Assembly: GCA_022822125.1 (NCBI GenBank)
Contig: JAJECF010000237.1
Span: forward strand, 1 to 57,001
Length of the DNA: 57,001 bases
Direction of reading: 5' to 3'
Source of the DNA: Alphaproteobacteria bacterium
Lineage (GTDB): Bacteria; Pseudomonadota; Alphaproteobacteria; Bin95
The position numbers and the translations under genes are program-made. A model generated the notes under the pieces. It was not told the origin of the DNA. It made no database searches and saw only the letters and a list, made by a program, of their open reading frames with translations. Positions 1 through 8,167 of the stretch are shown piece by piece. Within the stretch, counting starts at the first letter, position 1, and every line of letters starts with the position of its first letter.

Positions 1-190
1 CTCGCCTCAAAACCGACCGCAGACACGACCCGCGACCCAATCAGGCCAGCCGCAGCGCCCCAAACGCAACGCAAACCTAAAACCGCATCCAAAATCTCAG
101 CCGCTATTCCTCAGAACCTCAATTCTGCAAGTGCCTCGAACCGACAGGATTTCGGCATGTCCCGCGTATCAGGGCCCCGGATGCCGGCTG
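1..190. other. Leader region upstream of the secretion operon, no gene seen
   Basis: No convincing coding region is visible. The stretch is relatively rich in A and C on the plus strand and must hold any promoter of the secretion operon, but I cannot point to a clear -35/-10 pair. An in-frame GTG at 131 could extend the following gene by 20 residues. Confidence 0.4.
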
Positions 191-2104
191 ATGACTAGCA
201 CCGGCGACAGCGAGATTCGCTCAGCGCTTGCGGAAAGCCGCAGGCTGTTCGTTTCCTGCGGCCTGTTCAGCGCGGCCGTCAACCTGCTGATGCTGACGGG
301 CCCGCTGTTCATGCTCCAGGTCTATGACCGGGTGCTGACCTCGCGCTCCGAGGCGACGCTGGTCGCGCTGATCGGGATTGTCGCCTTCCTGTTCCTGATG
401 ATGGGCGTGCTCGACCATGCCCGCGCGCGCGTCATGGCGCGGGCCGGCGCCCGGTTGCAGGAGCGCCTGGATTCGCGGGTGCTGCGCGCCGTGCTCGCCC
501 GGGCCGTGTCCCCGGCCGAGCGCGCGCGGCCGGCGAGCGGCCTTCGCGACCTCGAAACCATTCAGCGCTTCGCCTCCGGCCCGGGTCCATTCGCCTTTTT
601 CGACGCGCCCTGGACGCCGGTCTTCCTGTTTGCGCTGTTCGCCTTCCATTGGCTCCTGGGGCTTCTGGCGGTCGTCTCCGGCGTGCTTTTGCTCATCATT
701 GCGCTGCTGAACCAGCTCGGAACCTCGAGGGTCCAGAACGAGGCGGGGGAAGCGGCGGCCCGGTCCGCGCATTTCGTGGAGCAGATGCGGGCGGGCAGCG
801 AGACGGTGCAGGGGCTCGGCATGCAGGATGCGGTGGTGTCCCGCTCACGGCTCCTGCGCGGCGAGACGCTGGACCGCCTGCTGTCGGTATCGGACCGCAA
901 CGGGCTCTTCGGCGTCATCTCGCGCACGCTGCGCCTGTTCCTGCAGTCGCTGATGCTGGGCCTCGGCGCCTGGCTGGCGATCCGGGGCGAGGTGACGGCG
1001 GGCGTGATAATTGCGGCGTCGATCCTGCTGGGCCGCGCGCTCGCGCCCATCGAGCAGGCCGTGCTGCGGTGGCCGTCGTTCCAGCAGGCGCTGGCCGCCC
1101 GGCGGTCGCTGGCGGCCCTGCTGGCCGCGACGCCGCCGGAGCCGCCCCATACCGCGCTTCCGGACCCGAAAGCGCTGGTCGAGGTGCAGAACCTGATGAT
1201 CGCCCCGCCGGGGGCGAAGGTGGCCCCCGTGCGCGGCGCCTCGCTCAAGCTGGAGCCGGGGCAGGCGGCGGGCATTGCCGGTCCGTCGGCGTCGGGCAAG
1301 TCCACGCTCGCGCGCGCGCTCGCCGGCGTCTGGCAGCCCTATAGCGGCTCCGTGCGGCTGGACGGCGCGGAGCTGGCGCATTACGGCGAGACGCTCGGGC
1401 GCCATGTCGGCTATCTGCCGCAGGAGGTCGTCCTTTTCGAGGGCACGGTTGCGCAGAATATCGCCCGGTTCTCGGCGGACGCCAGGGATGAGGACATTGT
1501 CGATGCCGCGAAGCGCACGGGCGGCCATGAGATGATCCTCGGCCTTCCGGGCGGTTACGATTTCCAGGTGTCCGCGGGCGGCGCGGCGCTTTCCGGCGGG
1601 CAGCGCCAGCGGATCGCAATGGCGCGGGCGTTTTACGGATCGCCCGTGCTGATCGTCATGGACGAACCCGATTCCAATCTCGACGCGGAGGGAACCATGG
1701 CGCTCGCCCGCGCCGTGGAGGGCCACAAGAAGCGCGGCGGGGCGGTGGTGATCGTCGCCCATCGCCACGGGGCGTTCGCGCAGTGCGACATCGTTTACCT
1801 GATGGAGGGCGGGCGCCCGGTTCCGGCGACATCGGGGCGCAGCGCGGCGCCGGTGCGCCAGTTGCAGGCGGGCCGCCGATACCGGCCGGGCCTGCTGGCG
1901 CAGCAGGCGACAAGGAAGCCGGCCGCAGACCCGAAACTCGCCGCCCTGCCGCCGGCGGCAAGGCCCGCCGGGCCGCCGGGCCCGGGCCGGCTCGTCAGCC
2001 GCGAGGAGCAGGTGGCCGCCGCCATCGCGCGGGTGACCGGCAGGCGGGAGCGTGAGACCATGCAGGCAGCGCCCGCGGGCGCGAATGCGGAGCAGCCGTC
2101 ATGA
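191..2104 (+). CDS. Type I secretion ABC transporter (PrtD/HlyB-like permease-ATPase)
   Basis: Inner-membrane ABC exporter that powers one-step secretion of RTX-type proteins. Counting from ATG 191 (637 residues), an N-terminal transmembrane domain with several hydrophobic helices covers about residues 20-310. The ATPase domain follows: Walker A GPSASGKST at 364-372, signature LSGGQ at 467-471, Walker B ending MDE at 490-492. No C39 peptidase or peptidase-like domain precedes the membrane part, which fits the PrtD/AprD subgroup. An upstream GTG at 131 is in frame, but the extra residues look unlike the family. The Ala/Pro/Arg-rich tail after residue 570 is not part of the ABC fold. The stop overlaps the next start by 4 bp, so the two are translated as a pair. 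The likely substrate is the RTX protein at 5342. Confidence 0.92.
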   Translation: MTSTGDSEIRSALAESRRLFVSCGLFSAAVNLLMLTGPLFMLQVYDRVLTSRSEATLVALIGIVAFLFLMMGVLDHARARVMARAGARLQERLDSRVLRAVLARAVSPAERARPASGLRDLETIQRFASGPGPFAFFDAPWTPVFLFALFAFHWLLGLLAVVSGVLLLIIALLNQLGTSRVQNEAGEAAARSAHFVEQMRAGSETVQGLGMQDAVVSRSRLLRGETLDRLLSVSDRNGLFGVISRTLRLFLQSLMLGLGAWLAIRGEVTAGVIIAASILLGRALAPIEQAVLRWPSFQQALAARRSLAALLAATPPEPPHTALPDPKALVEVQNLMIAPPGAKVAPVRGASLKLEPGQAAGIAGPSASGKSTLARALAGVWQPYSGSVRLDGAELAHYGETLGRHVGYLPQEVVLFEGTVAQNIARFSADARDEDIVDAAKRTGGHEMILGLPGGYDFQVSAGGAALSGGQRQRIAMARAFYGSPVLIVMDEPDSNLDAEGTMALARAVEGHKKRGGAVVIVAHRHGAFAQCDIVYLMEGGRPVPATSGRSAAPVRQLQAGRRYRPGLLAQQATRKPAADPKLAALPPAARPAGPPGPGRLVSREEQVAAAIARVTGRRERETMQAAPAGANAEQPS

Positions 2105-3429
2105 CCGAAGCCCGGTTTTCGGCCAGGAAAGCCGTCGTGCTGGGTTTCGGAGGGCTCGGCGTCCTGCTGGCCGGCGTGATCGGCTGGGGCGCGTTCGCCT
2201 CCATCGCCGGCGCGGTGATCGCCACCGGCCATGTCGCGGTGGAGGGCCGGAACCAGGCGGTGGAGCATCTCGATGGCGGCACTGTGAGCGAGGCGCCGGT
2301 GCGCGACGGCGACGCGGTCGAGCAGGGCGATGTGCTGCTGCGTTTTTCGGATTCGCTGCTGCGCTCCGAAGAAGCGATCCTGCAGGCCCGCTATGTCGAG
2401 TTTGCGGCGCGGCGGAACCGGCTGGAGGCGGAATTCCGCGGGGAGGACGCCGTCTCCTGGGATTCCGAACTGGCGGCGCTGGCGGCCGGGGATCCGAAGA
2501 TCCGGGAGGTTCTGGCCGGCCAGGGGCGGTTGTTCCGGGCGCGCAAGGCGGCCGTCGCCGGCGAGGTCGCCCGCCTGCGGGAGAGGATCAAGCAGACCGG
2601 CAAGGAAATCGAAGGCCTCGAAGTGCAGGCCGTGGCGCTCGACCGGCAGAGCAGGCTGATTGCCCGCGAGCTGGAGGCCCAGCGCGCGCTTTACAAGAAG
2701 GGACTGACCCGGATTTCGCCGGTTCTCGCGCTGGAGCGCGCGGCGCGGGGCCTCGAAGGCAGGCAGGGCGCGATCGACGCGGACACAGCGCGGGCGCGCG
2801 GGCGCATTGCGGAATACGAGATCGCGATCCTGCAGATCGACGCCCAGCATATCGAGGAGGCGGAAGAAGAGGCCCGGCGGGCGAAAGCCGGAGAAAACGA
2901 GACCCTGGAGCAGCTCGCCTCCGTGCGCGAGCGCCTCGACGGCATGGAAGTGCTGGCGCCGGTTTCGGGCACGGTGTTCGGCGCCACCGTATTCGCGCCG
3001 GGCGAGGTGGTCCGTCCCGGCGAGCCGATCATGCAGATCGTGCCGAAGGAGTCGGGCCTCGTCGTTATGGCCCGTATCGCCCCGATCCATGTGGACCAGG
3101 TGTTTCCGGGACAGGAGGCGGTGCTGCGGTTTTCCGCCTTCCAGATGAGCCAGAGCCCGGAGTTTCCGGGGCGCGTGGTCCGGGTATCGGCGGACGCCGT
3201 TCAGGACGCCGACACCGGCCAGTCCTGGTATGAGGTCGAACTCGCCATGGCAGGAGACGGCGAGGCGGAAGGCGACCTGCTGCGGGACCGGGCGCAATTG
3301 CCGGGAGGGCTGGTTCTGGCGCCCGGCATGCCGGTCGAGGTCCATATCAGGACCGTGGAACGCTCCGTGCTCAGCTATCTGGTCAAGCCCGTGGGCGATT
3401 TCTTCGAGCGCGCGCTGCGCGAGGAGTGA
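2101..3429 (+). CDS. Type I secretion membrane-fusion protein (HlyD/PrtE family)
   Basis: Periplasmic adaptor joining the ABC exporter to an outer-membrane TolC-type channel. The 442 residues show a short cytoplasmic N-terminus, one transmembrane helix at about residues 12-35, a long Glu/Arg/Ala-rich coiled-coil hairpin at about 100-285, and a lipoyl/beta-barrel C-terminus. The block VLAPVSGTVFG near residue 285 is typical of the lipoyl half-motif. It overlaps the transporter by ATGA and is followed 7 bp later by an ATPase gene, so all three are probably one operon. No TolC-like gene is present in this window; the outer-membrane partner is presumably elsewhere. Confidence 0.93.
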   Translation: MTEARFSARKAVVLGFGGLGVLLAGVIGWGAFASIAGAVIATGHVAVEGRNQAVEHLDGGTVSEAPVRDGDAVEQGDVLLRFSDSLLRSEEAILQARYVEFAARRNRLEAEFRGEDAVSWDSELAALAAGDPKIREVLAGQGRLFRARKAAVAGEVARLRERIKQTGKEIEGLEVQAVALDRQSRLIARELEAQRALYKKGLTRISPVLALERAARGLEGRQGAIDADTARARGRIAEYEIAILQIDAQHIEEAEEEARRAKAGENETLEQLASVRERLDGMEVLAPVSGTVFGATVFAPGEVVRPGEPIMQIVPKESGLVVMARIAPIHVDQVFPGQEAVLRFSAFQMSQSPEFPGRVVRVSADAVQDADTGQSWYEVELAMAGDGEAEGDLLRDRAQLPGGLVLAPGMPVEVHIRTVERSVLSYLVKPVGDFFERALREE

Positions 3430-3436
3430 CCGAATC

Positions 3437-3913
3437 GTGAGCGACCCGATCCCGCTCGACAGGACGCTTGAAATATCTCTCGCAAACGACTTGCGGGAGA
3501 TCGCCGGCGCCGCTGCCCGTATCGACCGGTTCTGCAGGGGCCGCGCCCTGTCCGCCCAGACCGCCTATGCGGTCAATCTCGCCATCGACGAGCTTCTGAC
3601 CAACACAATCACCAACGGTTACGGCGATGACGACCCGCACCGCATCGAGATCGTGCTGCGCGAAGAGGCGGACGCGCTGGCGGTCATCATCGTCGATGAC
3701 GGCGTGCCGTTCGATCCCACGCAGGCGCCGGGTCTCGATCTCTCTCTCGAGGCGGAGGCATTCGACGGCCTCGGGCTCATGCTCGTGAAGCAAATGATGG
3801 ACACCGTGGAATACCGGCGCCTCCAGGGCTGCAATATCGTGACCCTGACCAAACGGACGGACGCTGTCGCGGATACGATCCCGGAGCCCGAATCCCTGCC
3901 GGATGACGGTTAG
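3437..3913 (+). CDS. Histidine-kinase-like ATPase domain protein (RsbW-type anti-sigma fold)
   Basis: A 158-residue stand-alone GHKL ATPase domain, as in RsbW/SpoIIAB-type serine kinases. Visible boxes are the N box (NLAIDELLTNTITNGYG), the G1 box (DDGVPFDP) and a G2-like GLGLMLVKQMMD. I chose GTG 3437 because GAGGAG lies 10 bp upstream and the protein then starts with the expected first strand; the longer upstream reading lies inside the membrane-fusion gene. Members of this family usually bind an anti-sigma-factor antagonist (STAS) or a sigma factor, but none is encoded nearby. Position directly behind the secretion genes suggests it regulates or is co-expressed with secretion; that is inference. 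Confidence 0.85.
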   Translation: MSDPIPLDRTLEISLANDLREIAGAAARIDRFCRGRALSAQTAYAVNLAIDELLTNTITNGYGDDDPHRIEIVLREEADALAVIIVDDGVPFDPTQAPGLDLSLEAEAFDGLGLMLVKQMMDTVEYRRLQGCNIVTLTKRTDAVADTIPEPESLPDDG

Positions 3914-3927
3914 GGCCGGGGCCGTCC

Positions 3928-4162
3928 CCTTCGACAGGATCAGGACAGGCTCCTTCGATACGCGGCTGGCGCCGCTACTCAGGATGAGGTTCGATACGCG
4001 GCTGGCGCCGCTACTCAGGATGAGGACATTGTCCGCGCGCTGCCCGCACCGGCTGGCGCTTTCCCCTTCCTTCCCCTGAGCAGCGGCTGCGCCGGCTGGC
4101 GCTTCCCCTCGTCCTCATCCTGCGCCACGCCTGCGCCAGCAGGCGCGTATCGAAGGATGCGC
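3928..4162. repeat. Palindromic repeat cluster with a 36-bp perfect tandem duplication
   Basis: A copy of the window's palindromic family (core CTTCGATACG...CTACTCAGGATGAGG) occupies 3954-3989 and is repeated exactly at 3990-4025. A copy in the opposite orientation follows at about 4111-4159, starting GTCCTCATCCTG and ending GTATCGAAGG. The left side begins with a second short motif (CCCTTCGACA...CAGGACAGGCTC) that recurs near 5041 and 42849. No gene is present. Confidence 0.85.
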
Positions 4163-4199
4163 CGCCGCCCGGGGAAGGCAGGCCCCCCGTTGCCGAGTG

Positions 4200-4227
4200 T
4201 TGACACGCTCCGGCGCGGTTCTATCGT
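4200..4227 (+). promoter_or_regulatory. Predicted sigma70-type promoter giving a leaderless message
   Basis: A perfect -35 hexamer TTGACA at 4200-4205 is followed, after 16 bp, by TATCGT at 4222-4227. Transcription would start about 6-7 bp further on, which is the ATG of the next gene at 4234. No ribosome-binding site lies before that ATG. Confidence 0.5.
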
Positions 4228-4233
4228 CGCCCC

Positions 4234-5013
4234 ATGGACAAGCCCCCCATCGAGATCAGGATCACCCACGCCCTGCCCGAGGCGTCGTCGGGGCCGGTGA
4301 CGGTCGGCTGGCTGCTGAAGGTCGAGCGCGGCGCCGTGATCTACGATCCGCCGGTGCGGGTGCGCTCGGGCGAGATGAGCCGCACCCACGCGAAATCCGC
4401 CTCGCGCTGCCCGGCCATCCTCAATCTGGAGAGCCGCTATGTCGAAGTGAGGTGCCCGTTCGACCTGCGGCTCGGCTTCGTCCGGGACAAGGACGGCCGG
4501 CCCGGGCTGCGCAACCTTCTCGGCGCGGCCTCGCCCGTGCGGGCGAACAAGCTCGGCGACCTGATTCACCTGGTGAACGAGGCGGAGTGGCGCTATCCCG
4601 ACCGGCCGACGGTGCAGATGGTGCTGCCCTATGTGTTCGTGTCGGACGAGCCGGTTTATCTTTCGCAGGTTGCGCCGTTCATGCATTACCGGGCCGAGCC
4701 CTGGCCGGGGACGCTGTTCGGAGGGCGGTTCCCGATCGACGTGTGGCCGCGCCCCCTGATGTGGGCGTTCGAGTGGCACGACACGGAGCGTGAGCTGCGG
4801 CTGTCCCGCGGCGAGCCGCTGTTCTACTGCCAGTTCGAGACGCTGCCGCCGGACCGGCCGTTCCGCCTTGTGGAGGCGGCGCGCACGGCGGAGCTCGACG
4901 CCTATCTCGAAAGCATTTCCGGGGCGGTGAATTATGTGAACCGGACGTTTTCGCTGTTCCGAACCGCGCAGAACCGCCGGCCCGCAACACTGGTCGTGCT
5001 GAAAGAGCGATAA
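4234..5013 (+). CDS. Conserved-looking protein of unknown function, 259 residues
   Basis: I do not recognise the family. The protein is soluble-looking, with no signal peptide or membrane helix, and is rich in Trp, Tyr, Phe and Pro, including blocks such as PFMHYRAEPWPG and WPRPLMWAFEWHD. It ends in a basic tail. Codon use is like its neighbours and the reading frame is clean, so it is probably real. The ATG at 4234 coincides with the predicted transcription start and lacks a Shine-Dalgarno, suggesting leaderless translation. It lies between the secretion operon and the RTX gene but is isolated from both by repeat-filled gaps, so it may be unrelated to secretion. Confidence 0.75.
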   Translation: MDKPPIEIRITHALPEASSGPVTVGWLLKVERGAVIYDPPVRVRSGEMSRTHAKSASRCPAILNLESRYVEVRCPFDLRLGFVRDKDGRPGLRNLLGAASPVRANKLGDLIHLVNEAEWRYPDRPTVQMVLPYVFVSDEPVYLSQVAPFMHYRAEPWPGTLFGGRFPIDVWPRPLMWAFEWHDTERELRLSRGEPLFYCQFETLPPDRPFRLVEAARTAELDAYLESISGAVNYVNRTFSLFRTAQNRRPATLVVLKER

Positions 5014-5035
5014 GGGCCGGGTCCTGCGATACGCC

Positions 5036-5168
5036 TCCCCTTCGACAAGCTCAGGACAGGCTCTTCGGTCGGCTACTCAGGATGAGGGAGGGGAAGGCGC
5101 CCGCTGACGCGGGCAGCGCGCGAACAACGTCCTCATCCCGAGTAGCGGCGTCAGCCGCGTATCGAGGG
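5036..5168. repeat. Pair of inverted palindromic repeat copies
   Basis: A degenerate copy ending GGCTACTCAGGATGAGGG at about 5089 faces an inverted copy at about 5129-5168 (GTCCTCATCCCGAGTAGCGG...CGTATCGAGGG). The left part holds the CCTTCGACAAGCTCAGG motif also seen at 42849. The pair could form a large hairpin in RNA and may stop transcription from the upstream gene. Confidence 0.75.
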
Positions 5169-5341
5169 ACGGCGCTCTGAATAAGAATAATTTATACGGC
5201 ATAGAAGAAATCGGTATTTGTGTTCATGTTTGCCGTCGATACCCTCCTCGTCTATGAGGTTCGGTCGCAACAGCAGCCATAACGACGCCGCCGAACGCAG
5301 GGACCTCGACCAGGCGACGCAGAGAAACGGGGAGTTCCGAA
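5169..5341 (+). other. AT-rich leader of the RTX gene
   Basis: Bases 5178-5230 are unusually AT-rich for this genome (for example AATAAGAATAATTTATAC), a likely site for the RTX gene promoter, though no clean -35/-10 pair is evident. A GGGGAG ribosome-binding site sits 8 bp before the ATG at 5342. No gene is seen here. Confidence 0.4.
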
Positions 5342-7894
5342 ATGTCCGATAACACCAGCAATGTCACCATCCATGTCGGCAGCCAGTCCGATGAGGGCAC
5401 GATGGGCACGGACGGCATCGATGTCGTGGATTTCGCCGGCGGCGATGACACGGGGGGGGGGGGGCGTAACTTCAACATCATCCTCGGCGGCAGCGGCGCA
5501 GACACCCTCATAAGCCAGGGCGTTTGGGACGACGTGTTCGGCGGCAGCGGCGACGACACCATCATCCTGGTGGGGCAAGGCGCGTGGGCGTTTGGCGGCA
5601 GCGGCGACGACACGATGACCGGCTCCGACAACACGGCCATGACGGAACGCCTCTATGGCGGCCAGGACGATGACACGATCGATGGCGGCGGCGGCCGCGA
5701 CTACATCATCGGCGGGGCCGGCAATGACGACCTGACCGGCGGCAGCGGCGCCGACGTGTTCTTCTTCTCGGAAGGCAACGGCAACGACACAATCCAGGAC
5801 TTCAACGCCGCCGAAGGCGACAGGATCAACCTGCGCGGCTTCGACAAGACGGTCACCTGGGCAGAGGTGCAGGCGGCGATGACGGAGGTCGAGGACGACC
5901 CCGACACGACGGATGCGGATGAGACGGCGGTGGTCATCGACCTCAGCCAATGGGGCGGCGGCACAGTCACCCTCAAGGGCGTCGCAAAGGACGATCTGAC
6001 CGAGGACATGTTCCACCTCGACAACATCACGGGCGATATCGGCGGCGACCACCTCTGGGGCGGAACCAGCGACGACATGATGTCCGGCGGCGGCGGGGCC
6101 GATACCTTCATGTTCTGGGAAGGCCACGGCAACGACACGATCACCGATTTCAACATTGCCGACGACAAGATCGACCTGGCCTGGTTCGACAACGCGATCA
6201 CCTGGTCGGAGCTGCAGGCCGAGATGACGGACCAGAACGGCTCGACCGTCATCGACCTGAGCCAGTGGGGCGGCGGCACGATCACCATTCAGAACGTTGA
6301 CCCCTCCGACCTCACCGCCGCCATGTTCAACCTTCACCCGCTTGTCGGCACCGATGGCGCGGACACGATCCACAGCGAGGCCGGCGACGACACCATGACG
6401 GGCAGGGCCGGCGCAGACACCTTCGTGATCGGCGAGGCGGACGGCAATGACACGATCACCGATTTCAGCGCCGCAGAAGGCGACAGGATCGACCTGAGCG
6501 CGTTCTACCAGGAAATCACCTGGGAAGACCTGCAGGCGGCGATGAAGAATGTGGCGGACGATCCCGGCACGACGGAGGTGGACGAGACGGCGGTCGTCAT
6601 CGACCTGGGCCAATGGGGCGGCGGCACGGTCACCCTTGAGGGCGTCACCTCCTCCGAACTCACCGCAGAGATGTTCGACCTGCCGGACGGCTCGGGAGGC
6701 AAATACCGCTATGGCTCCGAGATCGACAACGAGGTCGACGGCACCCGCGGCGATGACGTCATCTATGGCACCGAAGGCAACGATGCGATACGCGGCTATC
6801 AGGGCGTTGACTGGCTGTTCGGCGGCGAAGGCAAGGACCGGCTGAAAGGCGGCGAAGGCGACGACGTGCTGTTCGGCGGCGAGGGCAATGACAGGTTGAA
6901 AGGCGGCGACGGCGACGACCTGATGATCGGCGGCATGGGCGACGACAAGATGACCGGCGGCGCCGACGCCGACACCTTCCTGTTCCACGACGACCACGGC
7001 AATGACAGGATCTTGGACTTCAACGCCAGCGAAGGCGACAAGATCGACCTGACCACCCTGCGCTACGCGGTGACCTGGGAGCAGTTGAGCGCAACCTTCT
7101 CGACGGTCGCCGAGGACGACCAGAACCCCGAGGCCGTAACCGGCGTGAAGATCGACCTGAGCGAATATGGCGGCGGCACGATCATCCTGGAGGGCGTCAC
7201 CGATCCCGGCAGCCTCACCGAGGAGATGTTCGATCTCTACAAGCTGACGGGCGGCGACAGGGATGACGCGCTGCAGGGCGGGACCAGCGACGACATGCTG
7301 ACCGGCGGCGCGGGCGCCGATACCTTCGTCTTCGAAGCGGGTGGCGGCAACGACACGATCGCCGACTTCGACGCCGGGCAGGGCGACAGGATCGACCTGA
7401 CCGCCTTCGAGGCCTCCCTCACCTGGCAGGACGTGCAGGCCGCGACAACGGACATGGGCGGGTCGGCGGTCATCGACCTCAGCGCCTGGGGCGGCGGCGC
7501 GATCACGGTGACGGGGGTCGCTCCGGCAGACCTCACCGCCGAGATGTTCGTCCTCGACGATTTCGCCGGCGCGGACGGCGACGACGTGATCGAGGGCACA
7601 GCCGCGGACAACAGGCTGACCGGCGGGGCGGGCGCCGACACCTTCGTGTTCGAGGCCGGCCACGGCAGTGACACGGTGACGGACTTCGCCGACGGCGAGG
7701 ACCTGATCGACCTCTCCGCCTTCACCGGGATCACGCAGTTCTCCGACCTGGTGATTGCTCAGGTGGGCGACGATGCCCAAATCGACCTGTCGGGCGAGAC
7801 CGGCGGCGGCACCATCACGCTCCAGAACTTTGCGGCCGGCGATCTGGACGAGGCCGACTTCGTCTTCTACGAGACCCCCTCCGACGGCGGCTGA
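5342..7894 (+). CDS. RTX (hemolysin-type calcium-binding repeat) protein, putative type I secretion substrate
   Basis: An 850-residue acidic protein with no N-terminal signal peptide. It contains Gly/Asp-rich nonapeptide repeats (for example GGSGDDTI, GGEGNDRLKGG) that form calcium-binding beta-rolls, densest at about residues 40-135 and 465-545. Between them lie about six copies of a second module of 75-90 residues, each starting like GADTFVFEAGHGNDTITDF and ending GGGTVTLEGV...MFDL, near residues 137-227, 253-332, 357-447, 543-633, 658-738 and 766-850. The C-terminus ends in hydrophobic and acidic residues (ADFVFYETPSDGG), as expected of an uncleaved type I secretion signal. No enzymatic domain is visible, so adhesion, surface-layer or matrix roles are guesses. 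The start is supported by GGGGAG 8 bp upstream. A run of 13 G lies at 5452-5464, around codons 37-41. Confidence 0.92.
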   Translation: MSDNTSNVTIHVGSQSDEGTMGTDGIDVVDFAGGDDTGGGGRNFNIILGGSGADTLISQGVWDDVFGGSGDDTIILVGQGAWAFGGSGDDTMTGSDNTAMTERLYGGQDDDTIDGGGGRDYIIGGAGNDDLTGGSGADVFFFSEGNGNDTIQDFNAAEGDRINLRGFDKTVTWAEVQAAMTEVEDDPDTTDADETAVVIDLSQWGGGTVTLKGVAKDDLTEDMFHLDNITGDIGGDHLWGGTSDDMMSGGGGADTFMFWEGHGNDTITDFNIADDKIDLAWFDNAITWSELQAEMTDQNGSTVIDLSQWGGGTITIQNVDPSDLTAAMFNLHPLVGTDGADTIHSEAGDDTMTGRAGADTFVIGEADGNDTITDFSAAEGDRIDLSAFYQEITWEDLQAAMKNVADDPGTTEVDETAVVIDLGQWGGGTVTLEGVTSSELTAEMFDLPDGSGGKYRYGSEIDNEVDGTRGDDVIYGTEGNDAIRGYQGVDWLFGGEGKDRLKGGEGDDVLFGGEGNDRLKGGDGDDLMIGGMGDDKMTGGADADTFLFHDDHGNDRILDFNASEGDKIDLTTLRYAVTWEQLSATFSTVAEDDQNPEAVTGVKIDLSEYGGGTIILEGVTDPGSLTEEMFDLYKLTGGDRDDALQGGTSDDMLTGGAGADTFVFEAGGGNDTIADFDAGQGDRIDLTAFEASLTWQDVQAATTDMGGSAVIDLSAWGGGAITVTGVAPADLTAEMFVLDDFAGADGDDVIEGTAADNRLTGGAGADTFVFEAGHGSDTVTDFADGEDLIDLSAFTGITQFSDLVIAQVGDDAQIDLSGETGGGTITLQNFAAGDLDEADFVFYETPSDGG
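5452..5464 (+). repeat. Homopolymeric tract of 13 G inside the RTX gene
   Basis: Thirteen consecutive G encode part of TGGGGR near residue 40. Gain or loss of one or two bases by slipped-strand mispairing would shift the frame near the start of an 850-residue protein. The frame is open at 13 G as read here. Confidence 0.9.
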
Positions 7895-7922
7895 TCCGCA
7901 AGGCGCGGCCTGCGCCGCTTCG

Positions 7923-7958
7923 AGCGCCGCGACCCTCCGGGGCCGCGGCGCTTTCGTT
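7923..7958 (+). terminator. Rho-independent terminator after the RTX gene
   Basis: A perfect 9-bp stem, AGCGCCGCG at 7923-7931 pairing with CGCGGCGCT at 7944-7952, is followed by TTCGTT. It lies about 30 bp after the RTX stop. The T tract is short. Confidence 0.6.
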
Positions 7959-7991
7959 GCGCCGCCGCCCATTGCTTCCGCCGGCGGAAGA

Positions 7992-8068
7992 TGGCGACCC
8001 CGGCAGGACTCGAACCTGCGACCTACGGATTAGGAATCCGTCGCTCTATCCGGCTGAGCTACGGGGCC
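7992..8068 (-). tRNA. tRNA-Arg (anticodon CCT)
   Basis: Read on the minus strand, a complete cloverleaf of 77 nt is present. The acceptor stem GGCCCCG pairs with CGGGGTC (one G-T pair), and the 3' CCA is encoded. The anticodon loop TTCCTAA gives anticodon CCT, which reads AGG, and the T arm carries GGTTCGAGTCC. The gene stands alone between the RTX gene and the crotonase gene. Confidence 0.96.
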
Positions 8069-8167
8069 GTTCCTGCCGCTTGGTAGAAAACCGGGCGGCG
8101 TCGGTCAAGCGTCCCGGCGGCGGCGGGATGCAGCCGGCGGTCCTGCGCCCTCCCGCGCCGCGGCGGG

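Noticed and set aside
131..190. GTG 131 as start of the ABC transporter
   Set aside because: The 20 extra residues do not resemble the family; ATG 191 gives a normal N-terminus, although its ribosome-binding site is also weak.
3230..3436. N-terminal extension of the ATPase gene into the membrane-fusion gene
   Set aside because: The extra residues are an out-of-frame reading of the membrane-fusion gene; GTG 3437 with GAGGAG explains the start.
5252..7972. A 906-residue open frame on the minus strand opposite the RTX gene
   Set aside because: It is a shadow of the repetitive GC-rich RTX gene: Val/Ala/Gly-rich with no recognisable domain and no independent start signals.
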